DNA of 64,000 bases from Streptomyces griseochromogenes (GTDB taxonomy: Bacteria > Actinomycetota > Actinomycetes > Streptomycetales > Streptomycetaceae), in NCBI RefSeq assembly GCF_001542625.1, contig NZ_CP016279.1, positions 806,001 through 870,000 of the forward strand, read 5' to 3'. Shown here piece by piece: positions 52,276-64,000 of this stretch (position 1 is the stretch's first letter; every line of letters starts with the position of its first letter). The translations under genes were made by a program, and so were the position numbers. The notes beneath the pieces are model-generated. The model was not told the DNA's origin and searched no databases. It saw only the letters and a list, made by a program, of their open reading frames with translations.

Positions 52276-53208
52276 ATGAAGAGCACGACCGTGCGCCGGG
52301 TGACCCTTTCCGTCGCGGTGGTGACCGCGCTGACCGGGGTGGCAGCCTGCGGCTCCTCGGACTCCGGGAAGGGCGACAAGGCGGTCGGCAAGGGTGCCAT
52401 ACATGTCAGCCCCATCGCCGCCCTGCGCTCCGCCGAGCAGTCCACCGACAAGGCCGAGTCGGCCAAGGTGCGCGGTACCACGAGCATCGGCACCAAGATG
52501 TCGATGACCATGGACGGCGCCTTCGCCTGGGGCAACGGCCTCACGGGCAACCTCACCATCACGTACACCGGCGGCCAGATGGCCGAGGCGATGCGCAAGG
52601 CCGGCACCTCGTCGATGCAGGCCCGCTATCTGCCGGACGCCTACTACGCCAAGATGAGCGAGAAGTTCGCCCAGCACTTCGGCGGCAAGCACTGGATCAA
52701 GTACGCGTACGACGACCTCGCCCAGCTCGGCGGCGGCTCCGGCGCGTACATGAAGGACCAGATGCGCAACACCACGCCGAACCAGTCGGTGAAGATGCTG
52801 CTGGCCTCCGGCGACGTGAAGAAGGTCGGCGAGGAGACGGTCTCCGGCCAGCACACCACGCACTACGCGGGCACGGTGAACGTGGCCGACCTCGCCGAGA
52901 AGAGCAGCCACGACCTGACCGCCTCCCAGCTGGCGGACCTGAAGAAGCAGCTCAACCAGGCGGGCGTCACCACGGACCACGTCGACATCTGGATCAACGA
53001 CCAGAACCTGCTGGTCAAGAAGACCGAGAAGGCCGAGATCGCGAACGGCCCGACGGCCGGAGCCATGACCAGCACCGCCTACTACAGCGACTACGGCGTG
53101 AAGGTCTCCGCCGAGGCGCCCCCGGCCGGTGACACCAAGGACTTCAAGGACCTCATGAAGGCCGGCGGCCCCGCGTCCGCGTCGGGCAGCAGCACGACCA
53201 CCTCCTGA
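52276..53208 (+). CDS. Lipoprotein of the LppX/LprG-like type
   Basis: A 310-residue lipoprotein. The signal ends in a good lipobox (LTGVAAC, Cys near residue 25). The mature part has repeated antiparallel strands such as VRGTTSIGTKMSMTMDGAF and VDIWINDQNLLVKKTEKAEI that fit the half-barrel of LppX/LprAFG/LolA-like proteins, which carry lipids. The C-terminus is a Ser/Thr-rich tail. It is not a ribosomal gene although it lies between rplA and rplJ. ATG 52276 is chosen; the ribosome-binding site is weak (ACGAG). Confidence 0.82.
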   Translation: MKSTTVRRVTLSVAVVTALTGVAACGSSDSGKGDKAVGKGAIHVSPIAALRSAEQSTDKAESAKVRGTTSIGTKMSMTMDGAFAWGNGLTGNLTITYTGGQMAEAMRKAGTSSMQARYLPDAYYAKMSEKFAQHFGGKHWIKYAYDDLAQLGGGSGAYMKDQMRNTTPNQSVKMLLASGDVKKVGEETVSGQHTTHYAGTVNVADLAEKSSHDLTASQLADLKKQLNQAGVTTDHVDIWINDQNLLVKKTEKAEIANGPTAGAMTSTAYYSDYGVKVSAEAPPAGDTKDFKDLMKAGGPASASGSSTTTS

Positions 53209-53524
53209 CGTCCAGGACGCCAAGGGACCGGGGCGGGCCCCGCAGACCTCGATTTGCTCGACGGCGCCCCGGTCCCGTACTCTTCCGAAGAAGCCAAAGA
53301 CCGCTGGTCGTTGCCGCGCCCTCGAATGAGAGTGCGGTGGCCGAAGGATCCGCTGAAAAGTGGACGACCCGCGCAGGTGACTGTGGAAGAACTCCCGGGG
53401 CACGCGCTCGCGCGTGTGCAACTGGTCGAGTCCGCCCCGTGCTCCTGCGCCGGGGCGTTTCGTTTTGCCCAGTCCTCCTTCGGGTCCGCGCGGTCAGAAT
53501 CACCCGGAAGGAGGCCGAGGCTCT
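53209..53524 (+). promoter_or_regulatory. rplJ-rplL leader region
   Basis: These 316 bases precede rplJ and hold no gene. Several GC-rich hairpins lie between 53380 and 53470, including CACGCGC/GCGCGTG at about 53401-53417 and the terminator-like stem at 53433-53457. L10 represses its own message in many bacteria by binding such a leader, so autoregulation or attenuation is expected. The promoter should lie near 53250-53330 but no clear hexamers were seen. Confidence 0.6.
53433..53466 (+). terminator. Attenuator-like terminator upstream of rplJ
   Basis: CGCCCCG (53433-53439) and CGGGGCG (53451-53457) pair around an 11-base loop and are followed by TTTCGTTTT. It lies 59 bases before the rplJ start, within the leader, so it would act before the gene. 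Confidence 0.6.
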
Positions 53525-54055
53525 ATGGCGACGCCCGACAAGGCTGCCGCGGTTGCCGAGCTGACGGACAAGTTCCGCAGCTCCAACGCCGCCGTGCTGA
53601 CCGAGTACCGCGGTCTCACCGTGGCGCAGCTCAAGACGCTGCGCCGGTCGCTCGGTGAGAACGCCCAGTACGCCGTGGTGAAGAACACGCTGACCAAGAT
53701 TGCGGCCAACGAGGCCGGGATCACGCTGGACGACCAGCTCTTCGCTGGTCCGACGGCTGTCGCCTTCGTCACCGGTGACCCGGTGGAGTCGGCGAAGGGT
53801 CTCCGTGACTTCGCCAAGGAAAACCCGAACCTCGTCATCAAGGGCGGTGTCCTTGACGGCAAGGCGCTGTCCGCCGACGAGATCAAGAAGCTTGCGGACC
53901 TCGAGTCCCGCGAGGTTCTGCTCGCCAAGCTGGCGGGCGCTCTGAAGGGCAAGCAGACGCAGGCTGCTCAGGTCTTCCAGGCGCTCCCGTCGAAGCTCGT
54001 CCGCACCGTGGACGCTCTTCGCGCCAAGCAGGACGAGCAGGGCGGTGCCGAGTAA
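53525..54055 (+). CDS. rplJ: 50S ribosomal protein L10
   Basis: 176 residues starting [35 protein letters not shown] and [15 protein letters not shown] are the rRNA-binding domain. The C-terminal helix [20 protein letters not shown] with the following segment binds L7/L12 dimers. It anchors the stalk and is the usual autoregulator of rplJL. AAGGAGG lies ten bases before ATG 53525. rplL follows after 109 bases. Confidence 0.96.
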   Translation: MATPDKAAAVAELTDKFRSSNAAVLTEYRGLTVAQLKTLRRSLGENAQYAVVKNTLTKIAANEAGITLDDQLFAGPTAVAFVTGDPVESAKGLRDFAKENPNLVIKGGVLDGKALSADEIKKLADLESREVLLAKLAGALKGKQTQAAQVFQALPSKLVRTVDALRAKQDEQGGAE

Positions 54056-54164
54056 TTCGGCTCGCATCATGACCGCCGCCTGAGGCAGCGGTCGTAGCGG
54101 GCCAACGTACGCCCGCCAGTCATGTACATCCGGCACCAGCCGAATTAGTGGAAGGAAAGCCATC

Positions 54165-54545
54165 GTGGCTCTCACCCAGGACGAACTGCTCGCCGAGTTC
54201 GAGGGCATGACCCTCATCCAGCTCTCCGAGTTCGTGAAGGCGTTCGAGGAGAAGTTCGACGTCACCGCCGCCGCCGCGGTCGCCGTCGCGGGCCCGGCCG
54301 GTCCGGCCGCCGCCGCCCCGGTCGAGGAGGAGAAGGACGAGTTCGACGTCATCCTCACCGGTGCCGGCGACAAGAAGATCCAGGTCATCAAGGTCGTGCG
54401 CGAGCTGACCTCCCTCGGCCTGAAGGAGGCCAAGGACCTGGTGGACGGCGCCCCGAAGCCCGTCCTCGAGAAGGTCGCCAAGGACGCCGCCGAGAAGGCC
54501 GCCGAGTCCCTCAAGGGCGCCGGTGCCTCCGTCGAGGTCAAGTAA
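54165..54545 (+). CDS. rplL: 50S ribosomal protein L7/L12
   Basis: 126 residues. The N-terminal dimer domain ([20 protein letters not shown]) is followed by an Ala/Pro hinge ([13 protein letters not shown]) and the factor-binding domain [20 protein letters not shown] with [12 protein letters not shown]. It recruits translational GTPases. GTG start with GGAAGGAAA upstream. A terminator follows at 54616. Confidence 0.97.
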   Translation: MALTQDELLAEFEGMTLIQLSEFVKAFEEKFDVTAAAAVAVAGPAGPAAAAPVEEEKDEFDVILTGAGDKKIQVIKVVRELTSLGLKEAKDLVDGAPKPVLEKVAKDAAEKAAESLKGAGASVEVK

Positions 54546-54615
54546 GACCTTTCGGAGTCTCCGCGACTCTCTGCGCACGCTGAGTACGGCCTCCTAGGGC
54601 TGTAACGCGACCGCA

Positions 54616-54653
54616 CCGAAGAGCGATCATCCATCCGGGTGGTCGCTCTTCGG
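54616..54653 (+). terminator. Terminator after rplL
   Basis: CCGAAGAGCGA (54616-54626) and TCGCTCTTCGG (54643-54653) pair perfectly, and the inner bases ATCATCC/GGGTGGT extend the stem with G-U pairs. No U-tract. It separates rplJL from the rpoBC promoter region. Confidence 0.82.
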
Positions 54654-54681
54654 CGTATCCGGAGGTCCGACCTCGGTTGCC

Positions 54682-54709
54682 TTGCACTCGTGGTGACGGC
54701 GGGTATGGT
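54682..54709 (+). promoter_or_regulatory. Possible upstream rpoB promoter
   Basis: TTGCAC (54682-54687) and TATGGT (54704-54709) are separated by 16 bases, directly after the rplL terminator. The match to the vegetative consensus is moderate. It would give a leader of over 400 bases. Confidence 0.35.
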
Positions 54710-54926
54710 GATCTTCGTTGTGTCTCCGGACAGTCCCGTTTGGGCTGGGGGGCCTTGACGAACCGCACGCAGCGCGCAATTCTCAGGACGCGTCGTCACA
54801 AGGATCCGAATCCGAGGCATGGATCGACGGCGAAGAGGGCAGTATCAACGTGCGTTGAGGGCAGACATGCCGAGGGCGTTGAAGACAAGGGTGTTGAGAA
54901 CAACGAGGGTCTCGCGAAACCCGCAC

Positions 54927-54955
54927 TGGACATCAGTGTGCCAAGTGGCTACACT
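54927..54955 (+). promoter_or_regulatory. Main rpoB promoter, vegetative sigma type
   Basis: TGGACA (54927-54932) and TACACT (54950-54955) are separated by exactly 17 bases, a good match to HrdB promoters. Transcription should begin near 54962, giving a leader of about 158 bases before the TTG start. The 570 bases between rplL and rpoB hold no gene. Confidence 0.7.
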
Positions 54956-55119
54956 GACCCTTTGCGCTGCCTGTTAGCTGTCCCCTGCCCGTCACCAGGG
55001 GTCTGCCCTCACTCGAGCACCGATGACCGAAGCACCCTTGACCTGGGGTTTCCGTCTCTGTGTGCGGGAGAGGGGCCGGTACGCGCGTAGTGAGTCCGAG
55101 CCCTCGGAAGGACCCCCTC

Positions 55120-58100
55120 TTGGCCGCCTCGCGCAACGCCTCGACCGCGAATACGAACAACGGCGCCAGCACCGCCCCGCTGCGCATCTCCTTTGCAAAG
55201 ATCAAGGAGCCTCTCGAGGTTCCGAACCTGCTCGCGCTGCAGACCGAGAGCTTCGACTGGCTGCTCGGCAACACCGCCTGGCAGAGTCGGGTCGAGGAGG
55301 CTCTTGAGAACGGTCAGGACGTCCCCACCAAGTCCGGTCTGGAGGAGATCTTCGAGGAGATCTCCCCGATCGAGGACTTCTCCGGGTCGATGTCCCTGAC
55401 GTTCCGGGACCACCGCTTCGAGCCGCCGAAGAACTCCATCGACGAGTGCAAGGAGCGCGACTTCACGTACGCCGCCCCGCTCTTCGTCACCGCCGAGTTC
55501 ACCAACAACGAGACCGGCGAGATCAAGTCCCAGACCGTCTTCATGGGCGACTTCCCGCTCATGACGAACAAGGGCACCTTCGTCATCAACGGCACCGAGC
55601 GTGTCGTGGTGTCTCAGCTGGTCCGTTCCCCCGGTGTCTACTTCGACTCCAGCATCGACAAGACGTCCGACAAGGACATCTTCTCCGCCAAGATCATCCC
55701 GTCCCGGGGTGCCTGGCTGGAGATGGAGATCGACAAGCGCGACATGGTCGGTGTCCGTATCGACCGCAAGCGCAAGCAGTCGGTCACCGTGCTGCTCAAG
55801 GCGCTCGGCTGGACGACCGAGCAGATCCTCGAGGAGTTCGGCGACTACGAGTCGATGCGCGCCACCCTGGAGAAGGACCACACCCAGGGCCAGGACGACG
55901 CGCTGCTCGACATCTACCGCAAGCTGCGTCCGGGCGAGCCCCCCACGCGCGAGGCCGCGCAGACACTGCTCGAGAACCTGTACTTCAACCCGAAGCGCTA
56001 CGACCTCGCCAAGGTCGGCCGTTACAAGGTCAACAAGAAGCTGGGTGCGGACGCTCCGCTCGACGCGGGCATCCTGACCGTCGAGGACATCATCTCGACG
56101 ATCAAGTACCTGGTGCAGCTGCACGCCGGCGAGACCGAGACCACCGGTGACAGCGGTGACACGATCGTCGTCGAGACGGACGACATCGACCACTTCGGCA
56201 ACCGTCGTCTGCGCAGCGTCGGCGAGCTGATCCAGAACCAGGTCCGTACGGGTCTCGCCCGTATGGAGCGTGTCGTGCGCGAGCGCATGACCACCCAGGA
56301 CGTCGAGGCGATCACGCCGCAGACCCTGATCAACATCCGGCCGGTCGTCGCCTCCATCAAGGAGTTCTTCGGCACCAGCCAGCTGTCCCAGTTCATGGAC
56401 CAGAACAACCCGCTGTCGGGTCTCACCCACAAGCGCCGTCTGTCGGCGCTCGGCCCGGGTGGTCTCTCCCGTGAGCGGGCCGGCTTCGAGGTCCGTGACG
56501 TGCACCCGTCGCACTACGGCCGTATGTGCCCGATCGAGACGCCGGAAGGCCCGAACATCGGTCTGATCGGCTCGCTCGCCTCCTACGGCCGGGTCAACGC
56601 GTTCGGTTTCGTGGAGACCCCGTACCGCAAGGTCGACGAGCACGGTGTGGTCACCGACGAGGTGGACTACCTGACCGCCGACGAAGAGGACCGCTTCGTC
56701 ATCGCGCAGGCCAACGCGCCGCTGAACGACGAGATGCGGTTCGCCGAGGCCCGCGTCCTGGTCCGCCGCCGTGGCGGCGAGGTCGACTACGTCGCCCCCG
56801 AGGACGTGGACTACATGGACGTCTCGCCGCGCCAGATGGTGTCGGTCGCGACCGCCATGATCCCCTTCCTCGAGCACGACGACGCCAACCGTGCCCTCAT
56901 GGGCGCGAACATGATGCGTCAGGCCGTGCCGCTGATTAAGTCCGAGGCGCCGCTCGTCGGCACCGGCATGGAGTACCGCTCCGCGGTCGACGCCGGCGAC
57001 GTGGTCAAGGCCGAGAAGGCCGGTGTGGTCCAGGAGGTCTCCGCGGACTACATCACCACCGCCAACGACGACGGCACGTACATCACTTACCGCCTGCACA
57101 AGTTCGCCCGGTCCAACCAGGGCACCTCGGTCAACCAGAAGGTCGTCGTCAACGAGGGCGACCGGATCATCGAGGGCCAGGTCCTCGCCGACGGCCCGGC
57201 CACCGAGAACGGTGAGATGGCCCTCGGCAAGAACCTGCTCGTGGCGTTCATGCCGTGGGAGGGTCACAACTACGAGGACGCGATCATCCTGTCGCAGCGC
57301 CTCGTGCAGGACGACGTCCTCTCCTCGATCCACATCGAGGAGCACGAGGTCGACGCCCGTGACACCAAGCTCGGCCCCGAGGAGATCACCCGGGACATCC
57401 CGAACGTCTCCGAGGAGGTCCTCGCCGACCTCGACGAGCGCGGCATCATCCGTATCGGTGCCGAGGTCATCGCCGGCGACATCCTCGTCGGCAAGGTGAC
57501 CCCGAAGGGTGAGACCGAGCTGACCCCCGAGGAGCGCCTGCTGCGCGCGATCTTCGGCGAGAAGGCCCGTGAGGTCCGTGACACCTCGCTGAAGGTGCCG
57601 CACGGTGAGACCGGCAAGGTCATCGGCGTGCGCGTCTTCGACCGCGAGGAGGGCGACGAGCTGCCGCCGGGCGTGAACCAGCTGGTCCGCGTCTACGTCG
57701 CGCAGAAGCGCAAGATCACCGACGGTGACAAGCTCGCCGGCCGTCACGGCAACAAGGGTGTCATCTCGAAGATCCTGCCCATCGAGGACATGCCGTTCCT
57801 CGAGGACGGAACTCCGGTCGACATCATCCTCAACCCGCTGGGTGTGCCGTCCCGAATGAACCCGGGACAGGTCCTGGAGATCCACCTCGGCTGGCTCGCC
57901 AGCCGCGGCTGGGACGTCTCCGGCCTCGCGGACGAGTGGGCCCAGCGCCTGCAGGCCATCGGCGCCGACCAGGTCGCCCCGCGCACCAACGTCGCGACCC
58001 CGGTCTTCGACGGTGCCCGCGAGGACGAGCTGGCGGGTCTGCTGCAGCACACCATCCCGAACCGCGACGGCGAGCGCATGGTGCTCCCGTCCGGCAAGGC

Positions 58101-58608
58101 GCGGCTGTTCGACGGCCGTAGCGGTGAGCCGTTCCCGGACCCGATCTCGGTCGGCTACATGTACATCCTGAAGCTGCACCACCTGGTCGACGACAAGCTG
58201 CACGCCCGCTCGACCGGCCCGTACTCGATGATCACCCAGCAGCCGCTGGGTGGTAAGGCGCAGTTCGGTGGCCAGCGCTTCGGTGAGATGGAGGTGTGGG
58301 CCCTCGAGGCCTACGGCGCCGCGTACGCCCTCCAGGAGCTGCTGACCATCAAGTCCGACGACGTCACCGGCCGCGTGAAGGTCTACGAGGCCATCGTCAA
58401 GGGCGAGAACATCCCCGAGCCCGGCATCCCCGAGTCCTTCAAGGTGCTCATCAAGGAGATGCAGTCGCTCTGCCTGAACGTGGAGGTGCTGTCCAGCGAC
58501 GGTATGTCCATCGAGATGCGTGACACCGACGAGGACGTCTTCCGCGCTGCGGAGGAGCTCGGCATCGACCTGTCCCGGCGCGAGCCGAGCAGCGTCGAAG
58601 AGGTCTGA
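55120..58608 (+). CDS. rpoB: DNA-directed RNA polymerase beta subunit
   Basis: 1162 residues, starting at TTG 55120 with GGAAGGA seven bases upstream. The product begins like Streptomyces RpoB ([13 protein letters not shown] after the start), so the longer GTG frame is rejected. The rifampicin region (about 56371-56480) reads [19 protein letters not shown] and [19 protein letters not shown], with no common resistance substitution. The flap, the active-site region [15 protein letters not shown] and the C-terminal clamp are present. It forms the catalytic core with RpoC, encoded 97 bases downstream. Confidence 0.97.
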   Translation: MAASRNASTANTNNGASTAPLRISFAKIKEPLEVPNLLALQTESFDWLLGNTAWQSRVEEALENGQDVPTKSGLEEIFEEISPIEDFSGSMSLTFRDHRFEPPKNSIDECKERDFTYAAPLFVTAEFTNNETGEIKSQTVFMGDFPLMTNKGTFVINGTERVVVSQLVRSPGVYFDSSIDKTSDKDIFSAKIIPSRGAWLEMEIDKRDMVGVRIDRKRKQSVTVLLKALGWTTEQILEEFGDYESMRATLEKDHTQGQDDALLDIYRKLRPGEPPTREAAQTLLENLYFNPKRYDLAKVGRYKVNKKLGADAPLDAGILTVEDIISTIKYLVQLHAGETETTGDSGDTIVVETDDIDHFGNRRLRSVGELIQNQVRTGLARMERVVRERMTTQDVEAITPQTLINIRPVVASIKEFFGTSQLSQFMDQNNPLSGLTHKRRLSALGPGGLSRERAGFEVRDVHPSHYGRMCPIETPEGPNIGLIGSLASYGRVNAFGFVETPYRKVDEHGVVTDEVDYLTADEEDRFVIAQANAPLNDEMRFAEARVLVRRRGGEVDYVAPEDVDYMDVSPRQMVSVATAMIPFLEHDDANRALMGANMMRQAVPLIKSEAPLVGTGMEYRSAVDAGDVVKAEKAGVVQEVSADYITTANDDGTYITYRLHKFARSNQGTSVNQKVVVNEGDRIIEGQVLADGPATENGEMALGKNLLVAFMPWEGHNYEDAIILSQRLVQDDVLSSIHIEEHEVDARDTKLGPEEITRDIPNVSEEVLADLDERGIIRIGAEVIAGDILVGKVTPKGETELTPEERLLRAIFGEKAREVRDTSLKVPHGETGKVIGVRVFDREEGDELPPGVNQLVRVYVAQKRKITDGDKLAGRHGNKGVISKILPIEDMPFLEDGTPVDIILNPLGVPSRMNPGQVLEIHLGWLASRGWDVSGLADEWAQRLQAIGADQVAPRTNVATPVFDGAREDELAGLLQHTIPNRDGERMVLPSGKARLFDGRSGEPFPDPISVGYMYILKLHHLVDDKLHARSTGPYSMITQQPLGGKAQFGGQRFGEMEVWALEAYGAAYALQELLTIKSDDVTGRVKVYEAIVKGENIPEPGIPESFKVLIKEMQSLCLNVEVLSSDGMSIEMRDTDEDVFRAAEELGIDLSRREPSSVEEV

Positions 58609-58617
58609 CGGGAGTCC

Positions 58618-58646
58618 GGCGGGGCCCTCACCCACAGGGCCCCGCC
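58618..58646 (+). terminator. Hairpin between rpoB and rpoC
   Basis: GGCGGGGCCCT (58618-58628) and AGGGCCCCGCC (58636-58646) are perfect 11-base arms with a seven-base loop, nine bases after the rpoB stop. It may tune rpoC expression or protect the upstream message rather than fully stop transcription, since rpoC has no obvious own promoter. Confidence 0.6.
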
Positions 58647-58705
58647 GACCCCCAGGCCCCCGTTTCAGACCACAGACTTACGACCCTGAGAGGGATTGAC
58701 GCATA

Positions 58706-62605
<3,900 letters not shown>

Positions 62606-62621
62606 GCGAGCAGCTTGAGTT

Positions 62622-62658
62622 GAAGGGCGGTCACTCCGTTGAGGGGTGGCCGCCCTTC
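62622..62658 (+). terminator. Terminator after rpoC
   Basis: GAAGGGCGG (62622-62630) and CCGCCCTTC (62650-62658) pair perfectly and the inner TCAC/GTGG continue the stem with one G-U. It ends the rpoBC transcript before the FHA gene. Confidence 0.82.
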
Positions 62659-62749
62659 GGCGTTCCCATGTGTGTGAAGCGAGGGCCGTGCCGGGGGTCG
62701 GATCGCTACGATGGAGCGGTTCCGTGTGGTTCGGGGGGCGGGTAGGCCT

Positions 62750-63208
62750 ATGGGGGCGTGCGGGCGGTGCCGCGGCTGCGGGACCGAGGTGGAGCGGCCG
62801 CGGCAGCTGGTGTGCCGCTCATGTCTGACACCGCTGTCGCTGACCGCGGGCCCGGTGCACGGGCAGGCGGGGACACCGACGGTTCGAGAGCAGCACGTGC
62901 GCGGTCTGCGGCTGGAGTTCGGGGCGGGAGTGGTGCGGGTACCGGTCGGCGGCCGGGTGCTGCTGGGGCGTCGCGACGAAGGTTCCTCGATGGTCCTCAA
63001 TGCGCACCGGAACCTCTCCCGCACCCATGCCACCGTCGGGGTGGACGAGGACGGCACCGCCTGGATCCGGGACGAGGACTCCACCAACGGCACGTTCCTC
63101 GACGACCGCCGCCTCACTCCCCATGCCAGGACCACGTTCCGCCCGGGGGCCCGGCTGCGGCTGGCGAAGGACGTCGAGGCGCGGGTCGTCCTGGACGGTG
63201 ATCGCTGA
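62750..63208 (+). CDS. Zinc-ribbon and FHA-domain protein
   Basis: A 152-residue protein. The N-terminus has CGRCRGCGTEVE and VCRSC (residues about 4-26), a likely zinc ribbon. The rest is an FHA domain: LLGRRDEGSSMVL, HRNLSRTHATV and DEDSTNGTFLDDRRL carry the phosphothreonine-binding Arg, Ser, His and Asn. It should dock on a phosphorylated Ser/Thr kinase target. ATG 62750 is chosen because a TACGAT -10 lies at 62707-62712, too close to the alternative ATG 62711. Its TGATG end couples it to the kinase gene. Confidence 0.88.
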   Translation: MGACGRCRGCGTEVERPRQLVCRSCLTPLSLTAGPVHGQAGTPTVREQHVRGLRLEFGAGVVRVPVGGRVLLGRRDEGSSMVLNAHRNLSRTHATVGVDEDGTAWIRDEDSTNGTFLDDRRLTPHARTTFRPGARLRLAKDVEARVVLDGDR

Positions 63209-64000
63209 TGCGGTTACCTGAACCTCTCTCGTCCTATGACGTCCTGGAGCAGATCGGCAGCGGTGGGGAAGCGGTCGTCTACCGGGCCCGGGACCGGTCG
63301 GGCCGGGAATGGGCGCTGAAGATCTACCACCAGGAGGGCGCGGCCGACCAACGGGTCTGGAACCGCCTCCGACTGCTCACCCACCGCGCCCTGATGCAGA
63401 TCGAGCACACCGGGCATCTGGAGGACGGGCGCGACTACGAGGTCATGCCGTACTTCCCGGGCCACAGCCTCCACGGGCAGGGCCCGATGCCGCAGGGCGA
63501 ACTGCTCGCGGTGGTGTGCGAACTCATCGGCGGCATCAACCAGTTGCACATCGCCGACATCGTGCACCGCGACCTCAAGCCGTCCAACATCCTCTACGAC
63601 CGCGCCGTAAGGGCCGTGAAGATCGCCGACTTCGGCATCAGCCGGGCACCGCGCCAGCAGACCCGCGTCGCCTGCACCGTCGGATACGCGCCGCCCGAGG
63701 CGTACGACCAGCTCATCACGCCGGCCTGGGACTGGTGGTCGCTGGGAACCATCGTCTACGAGCTGGCCACCGGGGCCGTCCTCTTCGCGGGCCGCAGCTC
63801 CGCGCAGATCGAGGCGCTGGTGCGCAAGGGAGAGGTCACCCACCTCGACAAGCTGCCACCCCGATGGCGAACGCTGTGCACGGGACTGCTGGTTGCCGAT
63901 CCCGAGCGCCGCTGGGGCAGCGGTGAGGCCCTGGCCTGGCTGCACGGGGAGGACGTGCCGGTCGTCGGGGCGGCCGGTACGACCCTGCCGGTCACGGTCC
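63208..64000 (+). CDS. Ser/Thr protein kinase, 3' end beyond the window
   Basis: About 264 residues are visible. The kinase domain begins at YDVLEQIGSGGEAVVYRARD (Gly-rich loop), with the ATP Lys in WALKIY. The catalytic loop is IVHRDLKPSNILYD (about 63562-63603) and the metal loop DFGISR (63631-63648). TVGYAPPEAYDQL is the P+1 segment. All active residues are intact, so this is a working Hanks-type kinase. It overlaps the FHA gene by one base, which implies a kinase/phospho-reader pair. A transmembrane or other C-terminal domain may lie outside the window. Confidence 0.93.
   Translation, partial: MRLPEPLSSYDVLEQIGSGGEAVVYRARDRSGREWALKIYHQEGAADQRVWNRLRLLTHRALMQIEHTGHLEDGRDYEVMPYFPGHSLHGQGPMPQGELLAVVCELIGGINQLHIADIVHRDLKPSNILYDRAVRAVKIADFGISRAPRQQTRVACTVGYAPPEAYDQLITPAWDWWSLGTIVYELATGAVLFAGRSSAQIEALVRKGEVTHLDKLPPRWRTLCTGLLVADPERRWGSGEALAWLHGEDVPVVGAAGTTLPVTV

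Noticed and set aside
56371-56480. Rifampicin-resistance substitution in RpoB
   Set aside because: The Gln, Asp, His, Arg and Ser positions most often altered are all wild type in this copy.

Overview
The window is high-GC actinobacterial chromosome, almost certainly Streptomyces. Third codon positions are nearly all G or C, GTG and TTG starts are common, and terminators are GC-rich hairpins that mostly lack U-tracts. The gene order tRNA-Tyr, rpmG-hadAB, murB, aspC, tRNA-Trp, secE-nusG-rplKA, rplJL, rpoBC is the deeply conserved actinobacterial ribosomal/RNA polymerase neighbourhood. From memory, unchecked here, it matches the S. coelicolor SCO4583 to SCO4656 region.

1-13.6 kb is a mixed housekeeping and accessory stretch: the end of a flavin monooxygenase, a HAD phosphatase, a secreted transglycosylase behind a c-di-AMP (ydaO) riboswitch, a polyprenyl diphosphate synthase (probably for menaquinone side chains), a LolA/RseB-like anchored protein with an ABC exporter, several oxidoreductases, a RarD-type transporter and a divergent HxlR/NmrA pair.

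13.6-31.1 kb is a redox block. On the minus strand lie two paralogous sensor kinases, one LuxR-type response regulator and korA-korB (2-oxoacid:ferredoxin oxidoreductase). Divergent from them is a ten-gene complex I operon, nuoA-B-C-H-I-J-K-L-M-N, with no nuoD, nuoE, nuoF or nuoG. Because the NADH-oxidising subunits are missing and a ferredoxin-reducing enzyme sits beside it, a ferredoxin-fed, proton-pumping menaquinone reductase is a plausible reading. It would need NuoD from elsewhere. This is the most interesting system in the window.

31-39.7 kb holds HtpX, YccF, an APC permease, a GlsB-type membrane protein, YajQ, tRNA-Tyr (the known SLP1 attachment gene, apparently unoccupied here), an intact IS110-family element and an amidohydrolase that has lost several catalytic residues.

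39.7-48.9 kb carries tRNA-Thr, tRNA-Met, rpmG, hadA-hadB, a TetR regulator and a DHA2 drug exporter sharing the same operator sequence, murB, a second TetR/NAD(P)-binding pair with twin operators, adenosine deaminase, aspC and tRNA-Trp.

49-64 kb is the core expression block secE, nusG, rplK, rplA, rplJ, rplL, rpoB, rpoC. It is interrupted by a two-helix membrane protein gene between nusG and rplK and a lipoprotein gene before rplJ. It ends with a zinc-ribbon/FHA protein and a Ser/Thr kinase cut by the window edge. Function calls rest on motifs and family knowledge; no database search was run.
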